From assembly GCF_000297115.1 (NCBI RefSeq), contig NZ_CAKP01000122.1, forward strand, positions 1-40,026: a stretch of DNA of 40,026 nucleotides, given 5' to 3'. The DNA comes from Caloramator australicus RC3 (GTDB lineage: Bacteria; Bacillota; Clostridia; Clostridiales; Caloramatoraceae). Numbering within the stretch: the stretch's first letter is position 1; the number at the start of each line of letters is the position of its first letter. A program made the position numbers and the translations under genes. The notes beneath the pieces were generated by a model, which was given only the letters and a program-made list of their open reading frames with translations, ran no database searches and was not told the origin of the DNA. Positions 24,974 through 33,475 of this stretch are shown piece after piece.

Positions 24974-25822
24974 ATGGAAAAAGTCGCTCTTGTTACCGAC
25001 AGCTCATGTGATCTTCCACAAAGGATAATAGACGAATACGGAATTAATGTAATTCCTCTAAGGATCATATATAAAAACAATGAATATAGAGATGGAATGG
25101 ATATTAAACCTATTGAAATTTATCAAAACTTAGATATTGAGGTTCCCAAAACGTCAATGCCATCTCCTTATGATGTTGTTTCAAAACTAAACGAATTAAA
25201 ACAAAAAGGATTTACCCATTGCATTGCATTAACTATATCTTCAGGCTTAAGCGGCACATATGATATGTTCAAACTTGTTAAGGAAGAAATCAGCGATATT
25301 TATATATCAGTAGTAGATTCGAAAATTCTTTCCTTAGGACTTGGGCTTTTAGTCTATGAAACAGCTAAAATGATAAAAAACGGATACCATTATGATGAAA
25401 TTTTAGATAAAATAGAAGTTTTAAAAAATAGAGTAAAAGGATTTTTTACAGTTGATACATTAGAATATTTAAAAAAGGGCGGGAGAATTAGCGGTTTTGC
25501 TGCTAAAATAGGATCTTTATTAAATCTTAAACCAATAATTTCTGTAGATGAACATGGCAAATATTATATGTTTTCAAAGGTCAGGGGAAAAAATCAAGCT
25601 GTAGCAAAGATGATTGATGAATTACTTTTGTATTCTAAAAATTATAAATCTATAATAGTTGGTATTCCCCATGCAAATGTAGAAAATGAAGCCAATGAAC
25701 TTGCAAATAAAATTAAAAATATATCTTCTGTTAAAGAAATTATAGTAAACGAAGTAAGTCCTGCTCTTGGAGTGCATTCTGGGCCTGGACTTATAGGTTT
25801 AACTTTTTTACCAATAGAATAA
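24974..25822 (+). CDS. DegV-family fatty-acid-binding protein
   Basis: This 282-residue protein has the DegV fold. The N-terminal domain begins VALVTDSSCDLP, with the Ser pair that contacts the lipid carboxylate, followed by LTISSGLSGTYD. The C-terminal domain contains GFFTVDTLEYLKKGGRISG and HSGPGLIGLTF. Related proteins (FakB) present fatty acids to the FakA kinase for phospholipid synthesis; no fakA is nearby, so the specific role is open. AGGAGG lies 8 nt before the ATG. It is a single-gene unit converging on the flavoprotein gene at 25837. Confidence 0.93.
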   Translation: MEKVALVTDSSCDLPQRIIDEYGINVIPLRIIYKNNEYRDGMDIKPIEIYQNLDIEVPKTSMPSPYDVVSKLNELKQKGFTHCIALTISSGLSGTYDMFKLVKEEISDIYISVVDSKILSLGLGLLVYETAKMIKNGYHYDEILDKIEVLKNRVKGFFTVDTLEYLKKGGRISGFAAKIGSLLNLKPIISVDEHGKYYMFSKVRGKNQAVAKMIDELLLYSKNYKSIIVGIPHANVENEANELANKIKNISSVKEIIVNEVSPALGVHSGPGLIGLTFLPIE

Positions 25823-25838
25823 GGGGCACAAGCCCCTT
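25821..25838. terminator. Bidirectional terminator between degV and the flavoprotein gene
   Basis: AAGGGGC-ACAA-GCCCCTT is a 7-bp stem with TTAAATTATTTTATT on the plus side and a T-poor minus side. It lies in the 14-bp gap between the convergent stop codons and touches both. Confidence 0.8.
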
Positions 25839-27114
25839 AAATTATTTTATTCTTAAAAAAGTCTTTCAAAAATAATCCCTCTACTTTTTTACGTATTTTA
25901 TCAACATCAGTAATATAAAGATTTAATTCCTTCATCCTTTCAAAGTAAACAGCCCCCGCAAAGGTATATCTTTGCTTTAAACCTTCAATAGTTTGTTTGC
26001 TTTCATTTTCAAATTTTATTATATCCCCAACCGCAAGCGAAGTAGGAAGTTCTACCAAATTCAATCCAAGCCCTGCTCTTACTGCATTATATCCTGCCAA
26101 TGTTCCCGTTACAATAGCTTCTGTATGTCCAACAAAGAGCCCGCTCTTTTCTCCACCTACAAATAAATTGTCAATACCAACTACCTTCATATGATTATCC
26201 CTTGGTGCCATTGATAGATACCTTATCGAATTAGCTTTGCCTCCTGAATAGGGGTCTATAAATCTTGCTCTTTCAAATCCAGGAATTTTTCTAAGTTTTT
26301 CTAAAGGATAATAGCTTGTCATTAGTTTTGCATGGCCTGTATCTAATAAGACAATATTTTCAGCAAATTCCTTTAGAGCATATTGTTGACAGACTTTATT
26401 TTTTAATTTATCTAAATTTATATCTTCTTTAGGAACCGGAATAACTACTACTCCATCTTTATCTAGTTGTTCTTGTAATTCTTTAGAGAGGGAATCCTTT
26501 TCTAATTTGCAGGATCCGCTCATGGCACCAAAACTTTCATCCCCTCTAAGTCCTTGAAGATCTTCAACCCCCGCCCTCATTGAAATACTTATTCTTGGTC
26601 CATAAGATGGGCAACGCAATATACACATTGAACAACCGTTTCCATATCTTAAGCAATTCCCAATAGGTCCCGTAGATCCAGTAGTTTCAATAAAAACATC
26701 CCCTTCAATTTCGGTTCCATCGTGTAAATAAACAGATTTAATTCTTCTCCCTTCCATTTCTACATCTACAACTCTATTTTCAAACATAATATTAATTCCC
26801 ATTGAATATAAATATTTTCTAACCTCAGCTTCAATAATATTAACATCATATAAAGTTGCATGTTTGTGGCCTGGGAATTCAACATTTTTGTGCCTTGCAC
26901 ATCTATCAGCTATTTCAAATAGGTCTCCTCCTCCTAGGGCTATCATCTCTTCTGCGGCTGTCCATCTACCATTATTTCTAATTATTCCTCCAACATTTCC
27001 AAGTCCCAAAAGCATATCAGTTTTTTCAATAATTAAAACCTCAGCACCACATTTTTTAGCCTGTAATGCAGCTGCACAACCTGCCCATCCTCCACCTATA
27101 ACAATTACCATCAT
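25837..27114 (-). CDS. FAD-dependent oxidoreductase (GidA-related), uncharacterised
   Basis: This 425-residue flavoprotein has an N-terminal dinucleotide-binding motif (VIVIGGGWAGCAAALQAKK, ending in the acidic residue of IIEK). A second FAD-contacting segment, NLFVGGEKSGLFVGHTEAIV, lies near residue 320 and resembles GidA/TrmFO. A cysteine motif, CSMCILRC (C-x2-C-x3-C, about residues 180-187), could hold a metal centre or redox thiols. The start codon overlaps the stop of the upstream iron-sulfur gene (ATGATG, 4 bp), so the products are probably made in equal amounts and form a complex. It is not a tRNA-modifying GidA/TrmFO by length and lacks their C-terminal domains. The substrate is unknown. 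Confidence 0.75.
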   Translation of the reverse strand: MMVIVIGGGWAGCAAALQAKKCGAEVLIIEKTDMLLGLGNVGGIIRNNGRWTAAEEMIALGGGDLFEIADRCARHKNVEFPGHKHATLYDVNIIEAEVRKYLYSMGINIMFENRVVDVEMEGRRIKSVYLHDGTEIEGDVFIETTGSTGPIGNCLRYGNGCSMCILRCPSYGPRISISMRAGVEDLQGLRGDESFGAMSGSCKLEKDSLSKELQEQLDKDGVVVIPVPKEDINLDKLKNKVCQQYALKEFAENIVLLDTGHAKLMTSYYPLEKLRKIPGFERARFIDPYSGGKANSIRYLSMAPRDNHMKVVGIDNLFVGGEKSGLFVGHTEAIVTGTLAGYNAVRAGLGLNLVELPTSLAVGDIIKFENESKQTIEGLKQRYTFAGAVYFERMKELNLYITDVDKIRKKVEGLFLKDFFKNKII

Positions 27115-28109
27115 ATATTAACATCCCCTTTTATATTGATGAAAACCTCCGCAGGATTATATTGTTGTTTACATCCCCTAATAACTTGTCCGTTGCAAAG
27201 TTTTAAATGACAACTCCCGCATACACCCTCACCACACGTCATCAAAGCATTATTTACCGTTGCAAAGTTTAAATTTTTATTTACTGAATAAATATAATTA
27301 AGATAAAGTCTATGAAACTCATCGCTGCCACCTGACATAGTTACTTTAAAATCATGCTTTCTCATCAGCTCATTAATTAGTTTCTTAAACTCATCCTTAA
27401 GTGTATAATTTGAATAGTCTATCATGTTGACATCGTATACTTTGCATCCTAAATCTAAAAATTCTTTTTTGGCAAAATTTTCGTTACTACGTCCTTTGTC
27501 TAATATGACAATTACATTATTATTGTGTTTTTTTAATTTGTTCGCCACCATAACGCAGGGCGATGCAGCAACTCCCCTTGCAGATATTAATATTTCACTA
27601 TTTTTTAAGTTTTTTAGAAATATCTGACCTTGAACTCCATTCCAGTATGGACCTTTAATCTCAACTTTTTCTTTGCAATCTAAAATATCTTTTGTTTTTA
27701 CCCCCAATATTTTAATTGCCATTGTAATTACATTATTTTTTATATTGCTTTTCATAATCGAAACTGGCATTGCAAAACAGTGAGGGGATTGGGGCTTTTT
27801 TAAAAATACATATGATCCGATATTATTTAATTGTTTTGCTAAATATGGGTTTACAAATACCTCCATTATAATCAAATCATCTCTTAGAAAATTGATGCTC
27901 TTTAGGACATATTCTTTAAAATCTCTTGCTTTTTTGGCTTTATTATTGTTCCACGTATATTCTTGAAAAATACAAGTTCCCTTCCAGTTTAGGCAATCAC
28001 AAAAGGCCCTTCCTTTTAATTGAGAACAAATAATGCACTCACCCTTTTCTGCTAAATAGCAAGGACAATATTCCGTGCCAGCATCAATACAGTCTACAAA
28101 TTTAAACAT
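27111..28109 (-). CDS. PyrK-like iron-sulfur flavin reductase with Cys-rich N-terminus, uncharacterised
   Basis: This 332-residue protein combines eight cysteines in the first 46 residues (C7, C15, C17, C25, C28, C37, C39, C46), a ferredoxin-reductase-like core and a C-terminal [2Fe-2S] motif (CGEGVCGSCHLKLC, then GC). The core and C-terminus resemble the electron-transfer subunit of dihydroorotate dehydrogenase and sulfide dehydrogenase. The N-terminal cysteines could bind one or two further clusters or zinc. I start at the ATG at 28109, where AAGGGGGG is 6-7 nt upstream; the frame is open for 12 more codons. It is coupled to the flavoprotein gene downstream. No pyrD is adjacent, so it is probably not the PyrK of pyrimidine synthesis. 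Confidence 0.72.
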   Translation of the reverse strand: MFKFVDCIDAGTEYCPCYLAEKGECIICSQLKGRAFCDCLNWKGTCIFQEYTWNNNKAKKARDFKEYVLKSINFLRDDLIIMEVFVNPYLAKQLNNIGSYVFLKKPQSPHCFAMPVSIMKSNIKNNVITMAIKILGVKTKDILDCKEKVEIKGPYWNGVQGQIFLKNLKNSEILISARGVAASPCVMVANKLKKHNNNVIVILDKGRSNENFAKKEFLDLGCKVYDVNMIDYSNYTLKDEFKKLINELMRKHDFKVTMSGGSDEFHRLYLNYIYSVNKNLNFATVNNALMTCGEGVCGSCHLKLCNGQVIRGCKQQYNPAEVFINIKGDVNI

Positions 28110-28165
28110 GACCGTCCCCCCTTCCCATATAATTAAAATATTCATTATTGTTAATTTTGGTTACA

Positions 28166-28194
28166 AAAAATGAGCTGTTATTTTCTAACAGCTC
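28166..28194 (-). terminator. Intrinsic terminator overlapping the end of dacB
   Basis: Minus-strand GAGCTGTTA-GAAAA-TAACAGCTC followed by ATTTTTTG. The 5' arm is coding and the stop codon lies at the start of the 3' arm. Confidence 0.92.
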
Positions 28195-29302
28195 GTAAAA
28201 ATACATCCTTTATCATGTCTATAAAGTTTTTTCTTCTAACATCTCTATCACTTATCAAAGGGGACTTTGATATAATACTATCATCAATTTTCACTACAAC
28301 ATTCCCCACTATCTCATCTTTTGCTATGGGCGCAAATAGCACCGAAGGTGAAAAAAGCTCAACTTTGATTTTATTCTTTTCTTCTGGAAGAATAGGTAAA
28401 TATAAGTCTGATTTTGTTTGGGCAAAGATATTTTTTTCGGTTCCTCCATAAAGCGGAATATTTTTTATTATTTCATTTCTATCAAAAGCTTTTATAAAAA
28501 TATAATTTTTTGATGCATATTGCACTAACTTCTCTGCATCCTTCCATCTATCCGCACTATTTAAAACTACACAGATATATCTTCCAAACTTGTGTCTAAC
28601 TGATGCTACTAAACATTTGCCTGCATTACCAGTGTATCCCGTTTTAACACCATCAGAGTTATCAACTCTAAACAAAAATTTATTTATATTGTTATAAGAA
28701 TACTTAAAAGGTCCTGTAATTCCACTAGAAATTTCTTTTGTTGCAACTATTTTTGCAAATAAATCATTTTTCATTGCATATGCAGTTATTTTTGCTAAAT
28801 CGTTAGCAGTTGTAAAATGATCCTCTGCATCTAGCCCATGGGGCGTAATGAAACTTGTGTTTAATGCCCCAATTTCTAATGCTTTATCATTCATCAGTTT
28901 AACAAAATTTTGCACATTACCAGCGATATGTTCAGCAATAGCAACTGCAGCATCGTTTCCCGATTTTAGCATAAGTCCATAAAGAAGTTCTTCTAAAGTC
29001 ACTTTATCGCCTGCTCTAAGACCAGCTGAACTTCCAGGCACCGATGCTGCTTTAGTTGAAACTGTAACTACGTCTTTTATATTTCCCCTCTCAATAGCCA
29101 CAATGGCAGTCATTATCTTAGTAGTGCTTGCCATTGGCAATATTTTGTTTCCATTTTTGCTATACAAAATTCTACCAGATTCTTGATCTAATATTGTGGC
29201 CGCCACACAATTTAAGTTTAATTCTTTAGAATTTGCTAAAACATTTAAGCAAGGGACTGAAAGAATAAATAAAGAAAAAATAACTATAAAAATTCTTCTC
29301 AA
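28178..29302 (-). CDS. dacB: D-alanyl-D-alanine carboxypeptidase (serine, S11), paralog 1
   Basis: This 374-residue penicillin-binding protein trims the terminal D-Ala of peptidoglycan stem peptides. It has a signal peptide (MRRIFIVIFSLFILSVPCLNVLA), then the active-site tetrad motif STTK (MASTTKIMTAI), SGN (MLKSGNDAA) and KTG (DGVKTGYTGNAG). The C-terminal beta domain and a basic amphipathic tail follow. It sits after gerW, as dacB-type genes do in sporulating Firmicutes. The name dacB rests on context, and a vegetative role is possible. It is clearly paralogous to the protein at 33476. Confidence 0.9.
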   Translation of the reverse strand: MRRIFIVIFSLFILSVPCLNVLANSKELNLNCVAATILDQESGRILYSKNGNKILPMASTTKIMTAIVAIERGNIKDVVTVSTKAASVPGSSAGLRAGDKVTLEELLYGLMLKSGNDAAVAIAEHIAGNVQNFVKLMNDKALEIGALNTSFITPHGLDAEDHFTTANDLAKITAYAMKNDLFAKIVATKEISSGITGPFKYSYNNINKFLFRVDNSDGVKTGYTGNAGKCLVASVRHKFGRYICVVLNSADRWKDAEKLVQYASKNYIFIKAFDRNEIIKNIPLYGGTEKNIFAQTKSDLYLPILPEEKNKIKVELFSPSVLFAPIAKDEIVGNVVVKIDDSIISKSPLISDRDVRRKNFIDMIKDVFLRAVRK

Positions 29303-29328
29303 TTTTGTCCTACCTCCATAGCCTTAAT

Positions 29329-29760
29329 TTATGTTGCATTAAAACCTCCATCTTCGCTTGAATATGCATTTTTTATATTTACACTTTTATCTTTTTTAAA
29401 ATAATTTACAATATCTTCAATAAGATCAGGTATTCCATCTATAATTCTTTCAATTGAATTAGCTTGATTTACAGGAAGTAACTTTACCGAATCCTTTGAA
29501 ACTACTAAAAATGCTACTGGACTTACAGCCATCCCTGCACCGCTTCCGCCGCCGAATGGAAATTTTGCTTTTTCATCGATTTTTCCTTCCCTTGCAAATT
29601 CACTTCCTCCAGATGCAAAGCCTATGCTAACCTTCGAAATGGGAATTATGACACTTCCGTCCTTAGTTTCCACTGGATCGCCAACTATCGTGTTGACATC
29701 TATCATCTCCTTGAGGCTATCCATTGTAGTTCTCATTAATGCTTCTATTGGATGTTCCAT
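29329..29760 (-). CDS. gerW: Spore protein GerW (YtfJ family)
   Basis: This 143-residue protein matches YtfJ/GerW: an N-terminal helix (HPIEALMRTTMDSLKEMIDV), then TIVGDPVETKDGSVIIPISKVSIGFASGG and the glycine-rich FGGGSGAGMAVSPVAFLVV. It is made in the forespore in Bacillus and is needed for normal germination or lipoteichoic-acid-related spore functions. I start at the ATG at 29760, after GGGTGG at about 8 nt; the frame is open for four more codons from a GTG. It overlaps the end of the DUF2953 gene by 44 bp, the same gene order as ytfI-ytfJ. Confidence 0.92.
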   Translation of the reverse strand: MEHPIEALMRTTMDSLKEMIDVNTIVGDPVETKDGSVIIPISKVSIGFASGGSEFAREGKIDEKAKFPFGGGSGAGMAVSPVAFLVVSKDSVKLLPVNQANSIERIIDGIPDLIEDIVNYFKKDKSVNIKNAYSSEDGGFNAT

Positions 29761-30298
29761 ACCTAAAACCACCCTTTCCTTTTTTCTTTATGTATTTTGA
29801 TAAAAAAATTATTGACATCCATATTAAATAAAGATTTTGAATTTTTATTAGAATATCTAATTTAAGATCATATAATTCTTTGTCGAATACAGGAATAATA
29901 TTTATTTTTTGATTATAGTTTTTAAATGTATCTTTCAGTATTGGATAAAGCGAACCTAAAAAAGAATTTATCATACCATAAAGTATAGCAGTAATATGCG
30001 GTTCCTTCGTCCCAAATAAAAAATATATATCTAAATTTACATCAAGACGGTGAAGTAAATTACTTATTAAATCTCTAACTAATTCTAATATTTCTACATT
30101 ACCTCTTGTTTTTTCTTTCCTGACAGACTTAGTTTTATTTTTCTCTTTAATATTTTTTTCAAATAAGTTTATTTTTATAACATATAAAAAATTTAATTTA
30201 ATATTTAGTTTGTTTAAATTAAAATATATTTCTATATACGTTTTTGAAAATATAACTACAATAATAAAAAAAATGGATAATAATAGTAATAATTTCAT
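29717..30298 (-). CDS. DUF2953 membrane-anchored protein (YtfI-like)
   Basis: This 193-residue protein has one N-terminal membrane helix (KLLLLLSIFFIIVVIF), then a Lys-rich stretch (about 50-70) and a second hydrophobic segment near residues 160-170. The middle (LDIYFLFGTKEPHITAILYGMINSFLG) and position before gerW identify the DUF2953/YtfI family found in spore formers. Its function is unknown. I start at the ATG at 30298, 5 nt after GGGGTGA. The long overlap with gerW suggests that the C-terminal part is not under strong constraint. Confidence 0.75.
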   Translation of the reverse strand: MKLLLLLSIFFIIVVIFSKTYIEIYFNLNKLNIKLNFLYVIKINLFEKNIKEKNKTKSVRKEKTRGNVEILELVRDLISNLLHRLDVNLDIYFLFGTKEPHITAILYGMINSFLGSLYPILKDTFKNYNQKINIIPVFDKELYDLKLDILIKIQNLYLIWMSIIFLSKYIKKKGKGGFRYGTSNRSINENYNG

Positions 30299-30316
30299 AT
30301 AATTCACCCCATAAAC

Positions 30317-30364
30317 AAAAAAGGAAGAATAAATATATCTTCATATATTTATTCTTCCTTTTTT
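30317..30364 (-). terminator. Terminator after scpB: perfect 22-bp stem
   Basis: A perfect inverted repeat of 22 bp (arms 30317-30338 and 30343-30364) around a 4-nt loop lies across the scpB stop codon. It starts and ends with A/T runs, so it can act as a terminator in both directions. Confidence 0.9.
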
Positions 30365-30915
30365 TCCAAATTAAATTCAATTAAATTTGGTAATTCACTT
30401 AAATTTTTAAATCCAAAATACTTTAAAAATTCTTCCGTTGTTTCATAAATTATTGGTCTTCCAACTGTTTCTAATCTACCAGCCTCACGAATTAATCCAT
30501 ATTCTAATAAGGTTGAAATTGCCTTATCGCTTCTTACTCCTCTAATCTCATCTATTTCAGATTTAGTTATAGGTTGTTTATATGCAATAATTGCTAAGGT
30601 TTCTAAGGCAGCCTGTGACAAATTATGTTTTGATTCAGGCCTAAAAAGCTTTCTTATAAAACTGCTATATTCAGGTTTTGTAGAAAACTGAAGCTTATCA
30701 TTAAATTCCAATATAAAAATTCCTCTTTTTTCGTTTTCATATTCATCAATCATTTCCTTAATAATCCATTCAAAATCCTTCTCATAAATATTTAATACAT
30801 TGATCAAATCCTTTTTTAATACTGCTTCACCTGAAACAAACAATATACTTTCAATGATACCTTTTATTCTATCTATATCCCTCTGTGTTTTTAAATCAAA
30901 TAAGTATTCCTCCAT
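30349..30915 (-). CDS. scpB: Segregation and condensation protein B
   Basis: This 188-residue kleisin-associated protein joins ScpA and Smc in bacterial condensin. It consists of two winged-helix domains; recognisable parts are IKGIIESILFVSGEAVLKKDL, SQAALETLAIIAYKQPITKSEI, IRGVRSDKAI and EAGRLETVGRPIIYETT. The start overlaps the scpA stop by one base (TAATG). The last codons and stop are within the terminator stem. Confidence 0.96.
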   Translation of the reverse strand: MEEYLFDLKTQRDIDRIKGIIESILFVSGEAVLKKDLINVLNIYEKDFEWIIKEMIDEYENEKRGIFILEFNDKLQFSTKPEYSSFIRKLFRPESKHNLSQAALETLAIIAYKQPITKSEIDEIRGVRSDKAISTLLEYGLIREAGRLETVGRPIIYETTEEFLKYFGFKNLSELPNLIEFNLEKKEE

Positions 30916-31649
30916 TAATTTACCATCCCCTCGATTAATATATCTGAAAAATTATCCTCTTGAAACACCTTAATATGTCTTAACTTAATCAACTCCAGCA
31001 TAGCTAAAAATATAACTACAATTTCCAGTTTTGTTCTTGCACTAGTAAAAAATTCGCTAAATTTCATCTTCTTTTTATTTTTTAAAAGTCTTAATATCTC
31101 ATCCATCTTATCCTCAATCTTATATTCATCATGATCTATGTTTTGGGAAATGCTACTTCGCTTATTATACCTTTTTTTGTATGAATCCATTACCCTTTTA
31201 AAGGCATGCATAATATTTTCTAAATTAACATTTTTTAAAAAGATGTCTTTATTTTCTTTAATGTCATCAATAACTTCAGGTTCCTTGAAATATAATTCAT
31301 AATCCTGAGTTATTTCCCTTAAAAAATTAGCAAACTCTTTAAATTTTTTATATTCTACTAGTTTTTCAACAAGTTCTATTCTTGGATCCTGATCAGCAGC
31401 CTCTTCTTCATTTATTTTTGGCTTTGGAAGAAGCATCTTAGATTTTAGCTCCAATAAAGTTGCAGCCATAACTATAAATTCACTGGCTATTTCTAAGTCT
31501 AATTCCTCCATAGCCTTAAGATACTCTAAATATTGTTCAGTAATCTCAGTTATAGGTATATTATAAATATCAACTTCTGCCTTTTTAATCAAATGCAATA
31601 AAAGGTCCAAAGGGCCTTCAAAAACATCAAGTTTTATATTAATAGACAT
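30915..31649 (-). CDS. scpA: Segregation and condensation protein A (kleisin)
   Basis: This 244-residue kleisin closes the Smc ring. The N-terminal VFEGPLDLLLHLIKKAEVDI is diagnostic, followed by ASEFIVMAATLLELKSKMLLP and a C-terminal winged helix that binds the Smc heads. It starts 4 bp after the site-2 protease gene and is translationally coupled to scpB. Confidence 0.97.
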   Translation of the reverse strand: MSINIKLDVFEGPLDLLLHLIKKAEVDIYNIPITEITEQYLEYLKAMEELDLEIASEFIVMAATLLELKSKMLLPKPKINEEEAADQDPRIELVEKLVEYKKFKEFANFLREITQDYELYFKEPEVIDDIKENKDIFLKNVNLENIMHAFKRVMDSYKKRYNKRSSISQNIDHDEYKIEDKMDEILRLLKNKKKMKFSEFFTSARTKLEIVVIFLAMLELIKLRHIKVFQEDNFSDILIEGMVN

Positions 31650-31653
31650 ATAA

Positions 31654-32274
31654 TCACCTGCTAACTAATTGTATTGCAATAACAATTACTCCATTAAATA
31701 CAAACTCAATCAACCTAGCTATAAAATTTTCAAAGGGTGGAAACATCAATAGTAGGAACAAAATAAATATTCCTTTGCCTTCAATTGAATAAATTAAATC
31801 AGCTATTTTCCCCCTAAATAATTCAGCAAAAATCTTTGAACCATCAAGGGGAGGAAATGGGAGCATATTAAATACAGCGAAACCAACATTGATCAAGATT
31901 AAATCCTTTAAAAAATAAATAACCGCATAAGATTCAGGCTGAAACTTAAAATAAATAATTGCAGCCAAGAATGATAACAATAAATTAGATACCGGTCCTG
32001 CTAATGATGTCAAAATAGTCCCAAGTCTTTGATTTTTATAATTAGAAGGATTTATAGGAACTGGCTTTGCCCAACCGAACTTAAATAAAAATAATGATAA
32101 AAGTCCTAATAAGTCCACATGGGAGAAGGGATTTATAGTTAATCTATTATAATATTTGGGAGTTTCATCCCCTTGGGCAGTTGAAATCAATGCATGGGAG
32201 TATTCATGGACAGTCAAAGACAAAACTATAGCAATTGCAGTTAATATAAAAGTTCCAAAATCATAATTGTTCAT
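31654..32274 (-). CDS. Site-2 protease family membrane metalloprotease (M50B)
   Basis: This 206-residue membrane protein has the zinc motif HEYSH (HExxH) in helix 1 (SLTVHEYSHALIS) and the third ligand in NMLPFPPLDGSK (NPxPPLDG). It has about five membrane helices and lacks PDZ or CBS domains, so it is of the short YwhC type. The substrate is unknown. It is commonly found before scpA in Clostridia. The ribosome binding site GGGGGAGAG lies before the ATG, 1 bp after the gene at 32276. Confidence 0.9.
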   Translation of the reverse strand: MNNYDFGTFILTAIAIVLSLTVHEYSHALISTAQGDETPKYYNRLTINPFSHVDLLGLLSLFLFKFGWAKPVPINPSNYKNQRLGTILTSLAGPVSNLLLSFLAAIIYFKFQPESYAVIYFLKDLILINVGFAVFNMLPFPPLDGSKIFAELFRGKIADLIYSIEGKGIFILFLLLMFPPFENFIARLIEFVFNGVIVIAIQLVSR

Positions 32275-32275
32275 C

Positions 32276-33378
32276 TTATTCTCTCCCCCAAAATTCCAAT
32301 AATTTTTCTATTTTATAACTCACTATATCTTCCTTTTCAAGTCCTTTAAAGTCACTTTTAATCCCATCTATATTTCGAATATAATTAGTAATACTTTCAT
32401 GTTTACTGAATAAACAATATAATACTTTTTTATTGATTTTATTTATATTTATTATTAAATACCTATATAATTCCTTAACATTATCGCCTATTAATTTATC
32501 AACCTGCTTTAGCAATTCACAATTTAATTTAAAATTATTACTAAGGTTTAGGATTTCCATTGATTTTAAGATAATTTCTTCATCATTTTTATAAAATAAA
32601 ACAATAAATTTTTCTTCATCTTTTAGATTGTTGAACTCTTCCTCATCAAAATTCATATTTAGTTTAAAATCATCGCCGATTAAAGTATTAAACAGTTTTA
32701 ATTCCTGTAAGATACTCAAAGTATATTTAATATTTTTTCTTGTAATGCTGCAATAATCTCATTTCTAAGTCTATTTCCTGGCAATAAATTAACATATCCA
32801 ATAGATAAAGCAAGTTTAATCAAGTCAAAGGTCCTTTTGTCGAAATTAAAGTTAAATCGTGAAGCATATTTTATTCCCCTAAAAATTCTTGATGGATCAT
32901 CTCTAAAGCTCAAATCATGCAATACCCTTATCCTTTTCTCTTTAATATCCTCTAACCCATTAAAAGGATCAATTAAAATTTTGCCTTTTATGTCATAGGC
33001 TAAAGAATTTATAGTAAAGTCTCTTCTTTTTAAATCTTCATAGATATTCGTAGGAAATACAATTGGTTTAGATGCAGGGACAGGATAAAACTCCCTTCGC
33101 GACATAGCTAAATCTATTCTTTTATCTTTATATTGTAAAATTGCCGTTCTATAGTGCTTATGATACTTAAAATCAAAATTTAATTCCTTTGAAAGGTTTT
33201 CTAAAATATAAAAATAATCATCTTCTTCTGCTTCTACAACAAAATCGTAGTCCATTGGTTCTAAAGAAAGAATTTTATCCCTTATAGCTCCCCCAACTAA
33301 ATAAAACTTAAAATCATATCTATCAAATAACTTTTTAAAATAACTTATTATTTCATCACTTTCAATATTAATATTCAT
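32276..33378 (-). pseudogene. CCA-adding enzyme/poly(A) polymerase-type nucleotidyltransferase, split by a one-base frameshift
   Basis: The first part (33378 to 32716, 220 codons) carries the nucleotidyltransferase head (FYLVGGAIRDKI, DYDFVVE, RRDFTINSLAYD) and the flexible neck (RDDPSRIFRGIKYASRF). It stops in LQEKILNIL. The second part (32719 to 32276, 147 codons) continues as a helical RNA-binding body without the active-site residues. Adding one A to the A6 run (T run at 32733-32738) joins them as one frame of 367 residues, reading LQEKNIKYTLSILQELKLF. This could be a real mutation, a homopolymer sequencing error or tolerated slippage. I start at the ATG at 33378 after AGGGTG; further in-frame ATGs lie upstream. 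Confidence 0.72.
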
Positions 33379-33409
33379 GTCCATCACCCTAAAAATGAGC
33401 ATCTACTTA

Positions 33410-33438
33410 AGTATATAATTTTTATTTAAGAGATTCAA
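33410..33438 (-). promoter_or_regulatory. Sigma-A promoter for the nucleotidyltransferase-M50-scpA-scpB unit
   Basis: Minus-strand TTGAAT (33438-33433), a 17-nt spacer and TATACT (33415-33410), about 32 bp before the start codon and just after the dacF terminator. Confidence 0.65.
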
Positions 33439-33448
33439 GAGATAATTT

Positions 33449-33474
33449 AAACGGGTAGAATTGCCTACCCGTTT
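33449..33474 (-). terminator. dacF: Intrinsic terminator after dacF
   Basis: Minus-strand AAACGGGTAG-GCAATT-CTACCCGTTT, a perfect 10-bp stem followed by AAATTATCTC. The T tract is weak, so some read-through is likely. Confidence 0.75.
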
Positions 33475-33475
33475 A

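Noticed and set aside
25837-27114. tRNA-modifying GidA (MnmG) or TrmFO
   Set aside because: Only the FAD-binding segments resemble them. The length, the missing C-terminal domains and the coupled iron-sulfur gene do not fit.
27111-28109. PyrK subunit of dihydroorotate dehydrogenase
   Set aside because: There is no pyrD or pyrimidine gene nearby, and the eight-cysteine N-terminal extension is not part of PyrK.
32716-32745. Programmed -1 ribosomal frameshift in the nucleotidyltransferase gene
   Set aside because: The A6 run is not a canonical slippery heptamer in the zero frame, and no obvious downstream stimulator was seen. A mutation or sequencing error is simpler.
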